This document shows, piece after piece, positions 33,184-40,166 of a stretch of DNA of 64,000 nucleotides. Below the pieces are notes generated by a model. It had not been told where the DNA came from. It did no database searches and was given only the letters and a program-made list of their open reading frames with translations. The stretch covers positions 310,001-374,000 of the forward strand of contig NZ_JBNFZM010000002.1 in assembly GCF_051195235.1 (NCBI RefSeq), written 5' to 3'. How positions within the stretch are numbered: position 1 is the first letter of the stretch; every line of letters starts with the position of its first letter. Both the position numbers and the translations under genes were made by a program. Source of the stretch: Tateyamaria sp947503385 (GTDB lineage Bacteria; Pseudomonadota; Alphaproteobacteria; Rhodobacterales; Rhodobacteraceae).

Positions 33184-34148
33184 CAGATACCCCCCCTGAC
33201 CTGCGGCATTCCGATGGATTTTGGATCAACAGCGCCTGCTGGTGCCGACGTGCGCGTCGCCACGCGCAGTTTGGCCGACCGCGCGCGCGGATTGGCCTGT
33301 ATCTCGTCCGGTGAGGGCGCAATGGCCTTGCGGCTGCGCAGGGTAAAGGCAGGCGCGTCGGCTTCGGTCTCGGGCGCGTAACGGTTCGCACGGCCCGCAC
33401 TGCCCGAACGTGCGGCCAAGAACCGTTTGACCATGCGATCTTCGATCGAATGAAAGGTCACAACGGCCAATTGACCACCCGGCTTCAGTGCGCGTTCAGC
33501 AGCCATAAGTCCCTGATAGAGCTCATCATACTCGTTGTTCACCGCAATGCGCAGCGCCTGAAAGCTGCGTGTGGCGGGGTGCGACTGGCCCGGCTTGGGG
33601 CGTGGCAGGCATTTTTCGATGATGCCCGCCAGTTCCAGCGTGGTGGTGATGGGCCGCGCTGTTATGATGGCGCGCGCGATCCGACGCGAGGCCCGCTCTT
33701 CGCCGTAGTGAAACAGAATATCGGCCAGCACAGTTTCGTCGGCGCTGTTGACGACATCGGCTGCGGACGGGCCGTGCTGACTCATCCGCATGTCCAGCGG
33801 GCCGTCCTGCATAAAGGAAAAGCCGCGGGCGGCCTGATCCAGCTGCATGGAACTGACACCAAGGTCCAGCACCACGCCATCAAGGCCTAACCCATATGTA
33901 TCAAGCTGCGAAAACACGCCCGGCTGCATAACAAGGCGGTCGCCATATGCGGCGGCCCAGTCCCGCGCCATGTCAAACGCCAATGGATCGCGGTCCACCG
34001 CGATGACCCTATCGGCCCCCGCGTCCAACAGGGCGCGGGTGTAGCCCCCTGCCCCGAACGTGCCATCCAGCCAAACGCCTTGCACCGGCGCGCAAGCGTC
34101 CAGAATCGCGTCGATCAGTACAGGAATATGTGGCCCCCCAGCCGTCAT
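33183..34148 (-). CDS. rsmH: 16S rRNA (cytosine(1402)-N(4))-methyltransferase
   Basis: RsmH (MraW) methylates C1402 in the decoding centre of 16S rRNA. The 321-aa product starts MTAGGPHIPVLIDAILDACAP and has the SAM motif LDGTFGAGGYTRALLDAGA, LDLGVSSMQLDQAARGFSF, and the C-terminal VVTFHSIEDRMVKRFLAAR and PSPDEIQANPRARSAKLRVA. It begins one base after the mraZ stop and is coupled to ftsL, in the conserved dcw order. Confidence 0.97.
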   Translation of the reverse strand: MTAGGPHIPVLIDAILDACAPVQGVWLDGTFGAGGYTRALLDAGADRVIAVDRDPLAFDMARDWAAAYGDRLVMQPGVFSQLDTYGLGLDGVVLDLGVSSMQLDQAARGFSFMQDGPLDMRMSQHGPSAADVVNSADETVLADILFHYGEERASRRIARAIITARPITTTLELAGIIEKCLPRPKPGQSHPATRSFQALRIAVNNEYDELYQGLMAAERALKPGGQLAVVTFHSIEDRMVKRFLAARSGSAGRANRYAPETEADAPAFTLRSRKAIAPSPDEIQANPRARSAKLRVATRTSAPAGAVDPKSIGMPQVRGGI

Positions 34149-34640
34149 CTACCCCAGATCTCCGTCAAGGTAAGCGGATGGGTCAAGGTCAGGATCGAAC
34201 CCGTCATCATCAAGGGCCGCCATGCTGTCGTCATAGGCTTCGGGCTTCCAAATCTCGAACGTATCACCCGAAGAGACAAAGCGCGCCATACCCTCCAGCC
34301 CGATCTTGTCGCGCAGCTTGGCGGGCAGAACGATGCGACCTGTATTGTCGACCTCCGCCTCGACCGATTGAGCGGAATAGAGCCGCTCCATCGCCTTCCG
34401 CTTGGCGGAGCCGCGTGGGAATTTCGAAATTTTGTCGTCCACCTCATCCATGGCTTCCATGGTAAAGCCTTCGAGGTAATTGCGCGTCGCGCCGCCGTAG
34501 ACGATGATCAGGCGGGGCGGCAGGCCATCGGTCCAATCGGGGTCACAAGCCTCGATCACACGGCGAAAGGAGGCCGGGATAGACACCCGCCCCTTTGCGT
34601 CCACCTTGTGGTCGCTTTCGCCTCTGAACCTGCGTGCCAC
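34149..34640 (-). CDS. mraZ: Transcriptional regulator MraZ
   Basis: MraZ is a DNA-binding ring protein with two SpoVT/AbrB-like repeats that represses the dcw operon. I place the start at GTG 34640, giving ARRFRGESDHKVDAKGRVSIPASFRR at the N-terminus, the usual beginning of the family in this group, and 163 aa. The second repeat contains VEVDNTGRIVLPAKLRDKIGL (read from VEAEVDNTGRIVLPAKL). The open frame continues upstream to 34715, but that stretch lies in a perfect hairpin that looks like a terminator. AGGGAC sits about 10 bases before the GTG. The C-terminal tail is acidic. Confidence 0.93.
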   Translation of the reverse strand: MARRFRGESDHKVDAKGRVSIPASFRRVIEACDPDWTDGLPPRLIIVYGGATRNYLEGFTMEAMDEVDDKISKFPRGSAKRKAMERLYSAQSVEAEVDNTGRIVLPAKLRDKIGLEGMARFVSSGDTFEIWKPEAYDDSMAALDDDGFDPDLDPSAYLDGDLG

Positions 34641-34689
34641 CGTTTTGGCCCGTCCCTGTTTTTCCGTACCCGCCCAGGTCTCTGAAATG

Positions 34690-34895
34690 GAAACGGCGGG
34701 TTGATCTGCTGCCACTGATCAACCCGCCGCCCTCGTCCCGCTCTGCGGGATCTCCAGCTGCGCGCGCCACCTGGGGGGATGTCTGCTCGCTCGCGCGCCG
34801 GATCTCTTATTTGATGAAAGCGAGGTGCCTGTATGAAACCTGCTAGAGTTTTGTTTTTGCTTGGGGTCGTTTGTTGCCCCGGGCTCGTTCTCATC
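34690..34895 (-). ncRNA. Candidate UpsM-like leader RNA upstream of mraZ
   Basis: In Rhodobacter sphaeroides the dcw cluster is preceded by a long leader that yields the sRNA UpsM, ended by a partial terminator just before mraZ. Here the same position has about 250 bases without a gene, ending in a perfect 13-bp stem-loop followed by TTTCCATTT on the minus strand. The 5' end at 34895 is set only by analogy to a roughly 206-nt RNA and would place the TGGGA boxes in the promoter. Homology was judged by position and structure, not by alignment. Confidence 0.45.
34694..34729 (-). terminator. 13-bp stem-loop inside the mraZ leader (partial terminator)
   Basis: CGGCGGGTTGATC (34694-34706) and GATCAACCCGCCG (34717-34729) pair perfectly around a 10-nt loop. 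On the minus strand the stem is followed by TTTCCATTT, a weak T-rich tail, so read-through into mraZ is expected. It lies 54 bases before the mraZ start. Confidence 0.6.
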
Positions 34896-34912
34896 TTGTG
34901 CATTAGGGATGC

Positions 34913-34939
34913 CATGGGAAAACGTGGGAAGCAATGGTT
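34913..34939 (+). promoter_or_regulatory. MraZ-box-like TGGGA repeats, 10-bp period
   Basis: TGGGA occurs at 34915-34919 and 34925-34929, with a degenerate TGG at 34935, each one helical turn apart. MraZ of other bacteria binds tandem TGGGN repeats with 5-bp spacers. The boxes read on the plus strand, opposite to mraZ transcription. The 18-mer 34913-34930 recurs inverted at 35221-35238 with one mismatch. Confidence 0.5.
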
Positions 34940-35259
34940 TTTTGCTGCACTATTGTGAGGCGTGCTGGCTTGAGATCGGATTGTTCGCGCAGAAATGTGT
35001 CCTAGAGGAGCCAAGAAATGGCAGATCGTGACCATCAGATGAGGTCATGCACAACATATAGTTCACCACATGACTTACCAATCCTGCCCATAATTTCCCA
35101 AAAAACTTCTGAGCAAATACCGCCTGCCGCGAATGTTTATTCTTTGTTCTCATTCAGTTTGGGCAAATCAATTTCGCCACGCCCAAATTTGATTCGAATT
35201 CTGTGTCGAAAGCGCGGGCATTCCCACGCTTTCCCATGCGCGCCACGTTGAACGTGGTG
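34940..35259. other. Intergenic region between the mraZ leader and mrp, mostly featureless
   Basis: This 320-bp stretch is AT-richer than its surroundings. It holds a TTTGGGC/GCCCAAA inverted repeat (35158-35164 and 35181-35187), the second TGGGA box pair, and one plus-strand open frame at 35018-35251 (77 codons, AGGAG before the ATG) whose product is rich in Ser, Pro and Arg and unlike the coding style of the neighbours. I do not consider that frame a supported gene. Confidence 0.5.
35221..35238 (-). promoter_or_regulatory. Second TGGGA box pair, inverted copy of 34913-34930
   Basis: Read on the minus strand this 18-mer is CATGGGAAAGCGTGGGAA, differing from the first copy in one base. TGGGA units sit 10 bp apart at 35232-35236 and 35222-35226. 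It points in the direction of mraZ transcription, about 580 bp upstream of the gene and 20 bp past the mrp stop. Confidence 0.45.
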
Positions 35260-36327
35260 TCAGGCCATGCCGCCCTTGATCAGCCCTTGGGCGATCTGGG
35301 CATACGCTTGGGCCATTGCCCCTTCACCCGCCGCGATCGGGGTGCCCCCGTCCCCCGCCAACCGGGTTTCAAGGTCGATGGGCAGCGCGCCAAGCAGCGG
35401 CACGCCCATATTGCGCGCCTCGGTCGCGACGCCGCCCTGCCCGAACAGAGCATGTTCCGACCCGCAATCGGGACAGACGAACATCGACATGTTTTCGATA
35501 AGGCCCAGCACGGGCGTGTTCAGGGTCGCAAACATGTCGATGGCCTTGCGCGCGTCAATCAATGCAACATCCTGCGGCGTGCTCACCACTATGGCGCCGG
35601 TCAGTTCGGATTTCTGACACAGTGTGAGTTGAACGTCGCCGGTGCCGGGCGGCAGATCGACAAGCAGGACGTCCAGTTCGCCCCACTGCACCTGCCCCAG
35701 CATCTGTTGCAGCGCACCCATCAGCATGGGCCCGCGCCAGACAATCGCCTTGCCCTCTTCCATCATGAACCCGATGGACATGAGCGTGACACCATGCGCC
35801 CGAAGCGGAATGATGGTCTTGCCGTCCGGGGACGCAGGGCGTTTGTTTACGCCCATCATGCGCGGCTGGGACGGACCGTATATATCAGCGTCCAGCAGGC
35901 CAACTTTGCGCCCCTGCCGCGCCAGCGCTACCGCAAGGTTGGAGGACACGGTGGATTTGCCCACCCCGCCCTTGCCCGACCCGATGGCAAGAATGCGCTG
36001 CACGCCTGCGGGTTTGGTCGGGCCAGCCTGTGGCGTTGGGTGTCGCCCGATCTTGAGGTCAGGCGGCGGTGCTTTGGGGGCCGCCGGGCCATGGGCGGTG
36101 AGCGCCACGCGCACGTCCCGCACACCATCCAGCGCGCGCACCGCAGCCTCTGCGGCGAGGCGGACCGGTTCCATCCGGGCCGCGTCCTCGGCGCTTGGCG
36201 CTTCGATCACAAATGTCACAACACCATCATTGACGGTCACGGCGCGCACAAAATCGGCGCTCACAAGGTCGCCACCGCTTGGCAGCGCGATCCGCGCCAG
36301 TGCAGCCATGATGTCGGAGTTTGTCAT
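35260..36327 (-). CDS. apbC: Mrp/NBP35 family iron-sulfur carrier ATPase
   Basis: This P-loop NTPase family (Mrp/ApbC) binds and transfers Fe-S clusters in the cytoplasm. The start at 36327 (MTNSDIMAALARIALPSGGD) gives 355 aa. The N-terminal MIP18-like domain (to about residue 85) is followed by the deviant Walker A IGSGKGGVGKSTVSSN, DADIYGPSQPRMMG, VDLPPGTGDVQLTL and the cluster-binding CPDCGSEHALFG with CxxC. It lies upstream of the dcw leader on the same strand. The extra 11 residues of the longest frame were rejected. Confidence 0.94.
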   Translation of the reverse strand: MTNSDIMAALARIALPSGGDLVSADFVRAVTVNDGVVTFVIEAPSAEDAARMEPVRLAAEAAVRALDGVRDVRVALTAHGPAAPKAPPPDLKIGRHPTPQAGPTKPAGVQRILAIGSGKGGVGKSTVSSNLAVALARQGRKVGLLDADIYGPSQPRMMGVNKRPASPDGKTIIPLRAHGVTLMSIGFMMEEGKAIVWRGPMLMGALQQMLGQVQWGELDVLLVDLPPGTGDVQLTLCQKSELTGAIVVSTPQDVALIDARKAIDMFATLNTPVLGLIENMSMFVCPDCGSEHALFGQGGVATEARNMGVPLLGALPIDLETRLAGDGGTPIAAGEGAMAQAYAQIAQGLIKGGMA

Positions 36328-36496
36328 TGATGCGCCCGTTTCTTCGCCAGTTCGCTGCATTAACTGGCAGGTTTACGCAGGAGAACAAGGGGGGCGCGGC
36401 AATTTGCGGGCCAGCGCATAAACCTTGTGCGCAATGCCTCGGATTTCAACCGCAACCCCATGCAATTGCTGCATAGCAGCATTGAGCCAGTGGCTA

Positions 36497-36523
36497 TTGT
36501 GCAATCGCAGCATTTCACTATCT
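36497..36523 (+). promoter_or_regulatory. Possible stress promoter (TTG-N18-CTATCT) for the DUF1127 gene
   Basis: TTG (36497-36499) and CTATCT (36518-36523) are 18 bases apart, about 35 bases before the ATG at 36558. The form resembles the RpoH-type promoters that drive the DUF1127-cuckoo locus in Rhodobacter, but it is one of several loose matches. Confidence 0.3.
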
Positions 36524-36557
36524 TTGTCTCAACGAAGACGAACATGAGGCGAAAAAA

Positions 36558-36791
36558 ATGGCCTATTACAACGAAGTCGCACAACGCAGTGATCTGGTGG
36601 AACGCCTTTTGGGCTCCGCCGCCCGTTACCTGACCGCAGCCGCAGAGCGTCGCGCAGTGCGTCGCACGTACCGCACGACACTGGCAGAGCTGCAGACCCT
36701 GTCGAACCGCGAACTGGCGGATCTGGGCCTGCACCGGTCTGAACTCAAGCGCATCGCTTGGGACTCCGCGCACGGCAACACCGTCCGCTAA
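36558..36791 (+). CDS. DUF1127 small protein (CcaF1-like), 77 aa
   Basis: The product begins MAYYNEVAQRSDLVERLLGSA and ends with the DUF1127 motif TLAELQTLSNRELADLGLHRSELKRIAWDSAHGN, an Arg-rich helical domain. In Rhodobacter sphaeroides a DUF1127 protein with this position (CcaF1, RSP_6037) is an RNA-binding protein encoded in the same transcript as cuckoo sRNAs. GAGGCG lies upstream of the ATG. The two RNAs that follow start only 13 bases after the stop, so the transcript very likely covers all of them. Identification as CcaF1 is by domain and context. Confidence 0.9.
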   Translation: MAYYNEVAQRSDLVERLLGSAARYLTAAAERRAVRRTYRTTLAELQTLSNRELADLGLHRSELKRIAWDSAHGNTVR

Positions 36792-36803
36792 GAACACCGA
36801 GAT

Positions 36804-36877
36804 CAGATGTTCCTCTCCTCCTCCCTGGGACATCTGAGATTTGCGGCGGCGCCGACCTCCTCCCTGGCGTCGCCGCA
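36804..36877 (+). ncRNA. Cuckoo-type small RNA 1 (two CCTCCTCCC-loop hairpins)
   Basis: Hairpin 1 (36804-36836) pairs CAGATGTTCC with GGGACATCTG and exposes CCTCCTCCC at 36817-36825. Hairpin 2 (36842-36877) pairs TGCGGCGGCGCC with GGCGTCGCCGCA and exposes CCTCCTCCC at 36856-36864. Two adjacent hairpins with this anti-Shine-Dalgarno-like motif in the loop define the cuckoo/CcsR RNA family of alphaproteobacteria. The changes between arms are G-U pairs that keep the stems. RNA ends are inferred, probably by processing. Confidence 0.85.
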
Positions 36878-36914
36878 CCTTTAACACCGCGTCGAACCTT
36901 AGGCGCACCAAGCT

Positions 36915-37000
36915 ACATCTCAGCCGGTCTTCCTCCTCCCTGACCGCAGGATGTAAAAAGAACGGCGGCCCCTCCTCCCTGGGGTCGCCGTTTCTTTTTT
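36915..37000 (+). ncRNA. Cuckoo-type small RNA 2 with terminator
   Basis: Hairpin 3 (36915-36954) has inner stem CGGTC/GACCG and outer ACATC/GATGT with CCTCCTCCC at 36932-36940. Hairpin 4 (36961-36992) pairs AACGGCGGCCCC with GGGGTCGCCGTT, overlaps the motif at 36971-36979 and is followed by TCTTTTTT, making it the intrinsic terminator of the array. The motif spacing within each pair is 39 bases in both RNAs, showing tandem duplication. Confidence 0.85.
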
Positions 37001-37047
37001 ATGCCAACGGAACACGGCGTGTTCCGCGCATCTCGGTGCGTTGGGTC

Positions 37048-39477
37048 CTAAAAGGGGATGTCGTCCGCACTGCTGATAAAGCGTGAGACGACCTTTTTCA
37101 GCCCTGCCTTCTCAAATTCGATATCGAGCTTGTCGCCCTCGATCCCGACAATGGCACCGTAGCCGAATTTTTGGTGAAACACCCGCTGGCCCACCGTAAA
37201 GCTCGACACGGCGTTCATGTCGATCACGGTGTTGCGGCTTTCCTTGGGCTGACTGATGGGCCGGTCACCGGCCCGCGCCTGCAACCGTTTCCAACCCGGC
37301 GAGTTGTAGACGTTCGCCTCTGCCGCAGCCTGATGCAACGTCGATTGCACGCCACCAGGGGCTGCCGCCGCGCCAAACCCGCCACCGTAGAGGCCAGGCG
37401 GCGTCAGCACGTCCACGTGATCCTCGGGCAATTCGTCAATAAAGCGCGATGGCATCGACGATTGCCATTGACCAAACACACGCCGATTGGCCGCAAAAGA
37501 GATTGTGCAGACTTCCTCGGCGCGGGTAATGCCCACATAGGCCAGCCGCCGCTCTTCCTCGAGCCCCTTGATCCCGCTTTCATCCATACTGCGTTGAGAC
37601 GGAAACAGGCCGTCCTCCCAGCCGGGCAAAAACACTTGCGGAAACTCCAGCCCCTTGGCCGCGTGCAGGGTCATGATGGACACTTTGGCCCCACCATCAT
37701 CCTGTTCGTTGTCCATGATCAGCGACACATGTTCGAGAAAGCCCTGCAGGTTCTCGAACCCTTCGAGCGCCTTGACCAGTTCCTTGAGGTTCTCCAACCG
37801 CCCAGGCGCCTCGGGCGTCTTGTCGTTCTGCCAATGCGCGGTGTATCCGCTTTCGTCGAGGATAATTTCGGCCAGTTCCACATGGCTGACAGGTGGCGGG
37901 CCGTAATCCACGCGCAGCGGTGCGACACCGTCGTCCAGCACCGCGTCATCCTCGACCACTTCAATGCGCGGGCCGCGCAATTTGCTGTTCCAGCGGGCGA
38001 TGCCGTCGACAAGCGCGCGCAACTCGGCGCCGCCCTTGCCCTTGATCAACCCCTGATCCACCGCCAGCCGCGCCCCCTCGACAAGGCTCACGCCATTGGC
38101 GCGCGCGGTGATCTGAATGGTCTGTTGCGCCTTGTCCCCAAGGCCCCGTTTGGGCGTGTTCACGATCCTTTCAAACGCCAGATCATCTTCCGGGGACACC
38201 ACAACGCGAAAATAGGCCATAGCATCGCGGATCTCCATCCGCTCGTAGAACCGAGGGCCACCAATCACACGGTAGGGCAGCCCAATGGTCAGAAATCGGT
38301 CTTCGAAGGCCCGCATCTGGTGGGATGCGCGCACGAGGATGGCCATGTCATCAAGGCTTATGGGCCGCATCCCGCGGGTGCCTCTTTGCCCGGCCTCAAT
38401 CTCCTCGCCGATCCAGCGCGCCTCTTCCTCACCGTCCCAATGACCGATCAGGCGGACCTTTTCGCCGTCGTTCTTGTCGGTCCACAGGGTCTTGCCCAGA
38501 CGGTTTTCGTTGCCGTCGATGACGCCGGAGGCCGCGCCAAGGATATGCGGCGTAGAGCGGTAGTTCTGTTCGAGCCGTACAACATGCGCCCCCGGAAAGT
38601 CCTTTTCGAATCGCAGGATGTTGCCCACCTCAGCGCCGCGCCAGCCATAGATCGACTGGTCGTCGTCACCCACGCAGCAGATATTCTTGTGCCCCTGCGC
38701 CAACAGCCGCAACCAGAGATATTGCGCGACGTTGGTGTCCTGATATTCGTCCACAAGGATAAAGGCGAACCAGCGCTGGTACTGCGCCAACACGTCCTCG
38801 TGGGTCTGAAAGATCGTGACCATGTGCAAGAGCAGATCGCCGAAATCACAGGCATTCAGTTCTTTCAGTCGGGTCTGATACTGCGCATAAAGCTCCACAC
38901 CTTTGTGATTGAATGCCCCGCCATCGGCGGCAGGCACTTTGTCAGGCGTCAGCGCGCGGTTCTTCCAGCCATCAATGATCGAGGACAGTTGGCGGGCGGG
39001 CCACCGCTTGTCGTCGATGCCTGCGGCTGAAATGAGCTGCTTCATCAGCCGAATCTGGTCGTCCGTGTCGAGGATGGTGAAATTGGACTTGAGCCCGACA
39101 AGTTCGGCGTGTCGGCGCAACAGCTTGACGCAAATGGCGTGGAACGTGCCCAGCCATGGCATCCCCTCGATGGACTGGCCCAGCATCTGGCCCACGCGAT
39201 TCTTCATCTCGCGGGCTGCCTTGTTGGTGAACGTCACGGCGAGGATTTCGTTCGGGCGGGCCCTGCCCGTGTTCAGCAGGTGAACGATGCGAGCGGTCAG
39301 GGCGCGGGTCTTGCCCGTGCCCGCCCCTGCCAGCATCAGCACCGGACCATCCAGCCGCTCCACCGCTTCGCGTTGCGCGGGGTTCAGGCCATCCAGATAG
39401 GGTTGCGGACGCGCCGCCATGGCGCGCGCCGACAACGAAGCGCCCTCAAAGGCGTCCATTTCATCGAAACTGCTCAT
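37048..39477 (-). CDS. uvrD: ATP-dependent DNA helicase UvrD/PcrA type
   Basis: This superfamily 1A 3'-5' helicase acts in nucleotide excision and mismatch repair. I start at ATG 39477 (MSSFDEMDAFEGASL), giving 809 aa; 15 further residues are possible. Motifs in order: Q motif LNPAQREAV, Walker A GAGTGKTRALTARI, AVTFTNKAAREMKNRV, DEYQDTN, GDDDQSIYGWRGA, LEQNYRST, and MTLHAAKGLEFPQVFLPG with AYVGITRAEE. The C-terminus has the PcrA-like VGQRVFHQKFGYGAIVGIEGDKLDIEF-type Tudor region. The 619-codon plus frame is antisense. Confidence 0.96.
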   Translation of the reverse strand: MSSFDEMDAFEGASLSARAMAARPQPYLDGLNPAQREAVERLDGPVLMLAGAGTGKTRALTARIVHLLNTGRARPNEILAVTFTNKAAREMKNRVGQMLGQSIEGMPWLGTFHAICVKLLRRHAELVGLKSNFTILDTDDQIRLMKQLISAAGIDDKRWPARQLSSIIDGWKNRALTPDKVPAADGGAFNHKGVELYAQYQTRLKELNACDFGDLLLHMVTIFQTHEDVLAQYQRWFAFILVDEYQDTNVAQYLWLRLLAQGHKNICCVGDDDQSIYGWRGAEVGNILRFEKDFPGAHVVRLEQNYRSTPHILGAASGVIDGNENRLGKTLWTDKNDGEKVRLIGHWDGEEEARWIGEEIEAGQRGTRGMRPISLDDMAILVRASHQMRAFEDRFLTIGLPYRVIGGPRFYERMEIRDAMAYFRVVVSPEDDLAFERIVNTPKRGLGDKAQQTIQITARANGVSLVEGARLAVDQGLIKGKGGAELRALVDGIARWNSKLRGPRIEVVEDDAVLDDGVAPLRVDYGPPPVSHVELAEIILDESGYTAHWQNDKTPEAPGRLENLKELVKALEGFENLQGFLEHVSLIMDNEQDDGGAKVSIMTLHAAKGLEFPQVFLPGWEDGLFPSQRSMDESGIKGLEEERRLAYVGITRAEEVCTISFAANRRVFGQWQSSMPSRFIDELPEDHVDVLTPPGLYGGGFGAAAAPGGVQSTLHQAAAEANVYNSPGWKRLQARAGDRPISQPKESRNTVIDMNAVSSFTVGQRVFHQKFGYGAIVGIEGDKLDIEFEKAGLKKVVSRFISSADDIPF

Positions 39478-39567
39478 GGCGCACAGTCTAGCGTGACTGC
39501 GCGCCAAACAAAAGGTGTTCACAAAATGTTCCCGCGCTGATCCTGATAAAAGGTGCGCGGGACCGGA

Positions 39568-40044
39568 TCAGGCGGCGGAGCGGGCCAGCAACTCGGCCGC
39601 AGAGGGCAGGCTCAGGTCCCGGCCACGGGGTTCCGGCACGGGAAATGGGGCGCGGGCGGATGTCGGCTGGAACTGTTGCGTCATCGCGGTTTGCGCGCCG
39701 GACAGTCCGATACGGATCGCCAGTTCCGGTGTCACCTCGGTGCCCAATACCGCACACAGGGTCGGGAACGCCTCGGCCAGCGTGTCCATATCCCAACCGA
39801 CATTCTGCGACCACAGAACCGTCGTCAGGCTCGTGTTGCGTTCTTCGGCAAGACCCAGCAGATCACCAAGCGCGTCGCCAAAAGCATCGGCGCTGGCCAC
39901 AAGGACATCCACCGGCAGGCGTGTCAGCGCCTCTTCGCCCACAGCGAGGTTTGCCGTGGCGGTCGCAAAAATGTTGCGTTCCAGCGACGCCATCATGGTG
40001 CGGTCGCGCCGGTCCGTCTTTTCGTCAATGATCAGTACTTGCAT
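39568..40044 (-). CDS. Hypothetical protein, response-regulator-like but without phosphorylation site, 158 aa
   Basis: From ATG 40044 the product begins MQVLIIDEKTDRRDRTMMASL, which resembles the first strand and acidic pair of a receiver domain. The later segments VDVLVASADAF, TTVLWSQN and LGTEVTPELAIRIGLSG follow the order of receiver strands, but the phospho-acceptor Asp (expected at DVLVAS) and a clear Lys are missing. The C-terminal 40 residues are Pro/Ala/Arg-rich. It is divergent from the alpha-hydroxy-acid oxidase gene. Assignment to a pseudo-receiver fold is inference. Confidence 0.65.
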   Translation of the reverse strand: MQVLIIDEKTDRRDRTMMASLERNIFATATANLAVGEEALTRLPVDVLVASADAFGDALGDLLGLAEERNTSLTTVLWSQNVGWDMDTLAEAFPTLCAVLGTEVTPELAIRIGLSGAQTAMTQQFQPTSARAPFPVPEPRGRDLSLPSAAELLARSAA

Positions 40045-40166
40045 GGCCAGTTGCCCTTCCTCTTGTGCGATTGTTCGACTCGCAGATTGCGCAACTGCTC
40101 TTAAAATTATCTGAAGATTCGCGAGATTGCTGGACAGGCTCCGCACAGCGATAAATGGTGCGCGTC

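Noticed and set aside
34641..34715. Extended N-terminus of mraZ from GTG 34715
   Set aside because: It would be encoded inside a perfect 13-bp stem-loop, and the family begins at ARRFRGES from GTG 34640.
35018..35251. 77-codon plus frame with AGGAG before its ATG in the mraZ-mrp gap
   Set aside because: Composition (Ser/Pro/Arg, no recognisable domain) is unlike the neighbouring genes, and the frame spans the second TGGGA box.
34690..35259. RNase P RNA or another known structural RNA in the long gap before mraZ
   Set aside because: The conserved RNase P core sequences were not seen.
37171..39030. 619-codon plus frame
   Set aside because: Antisense to the UvrD helicase; produced by high GC codon bias.
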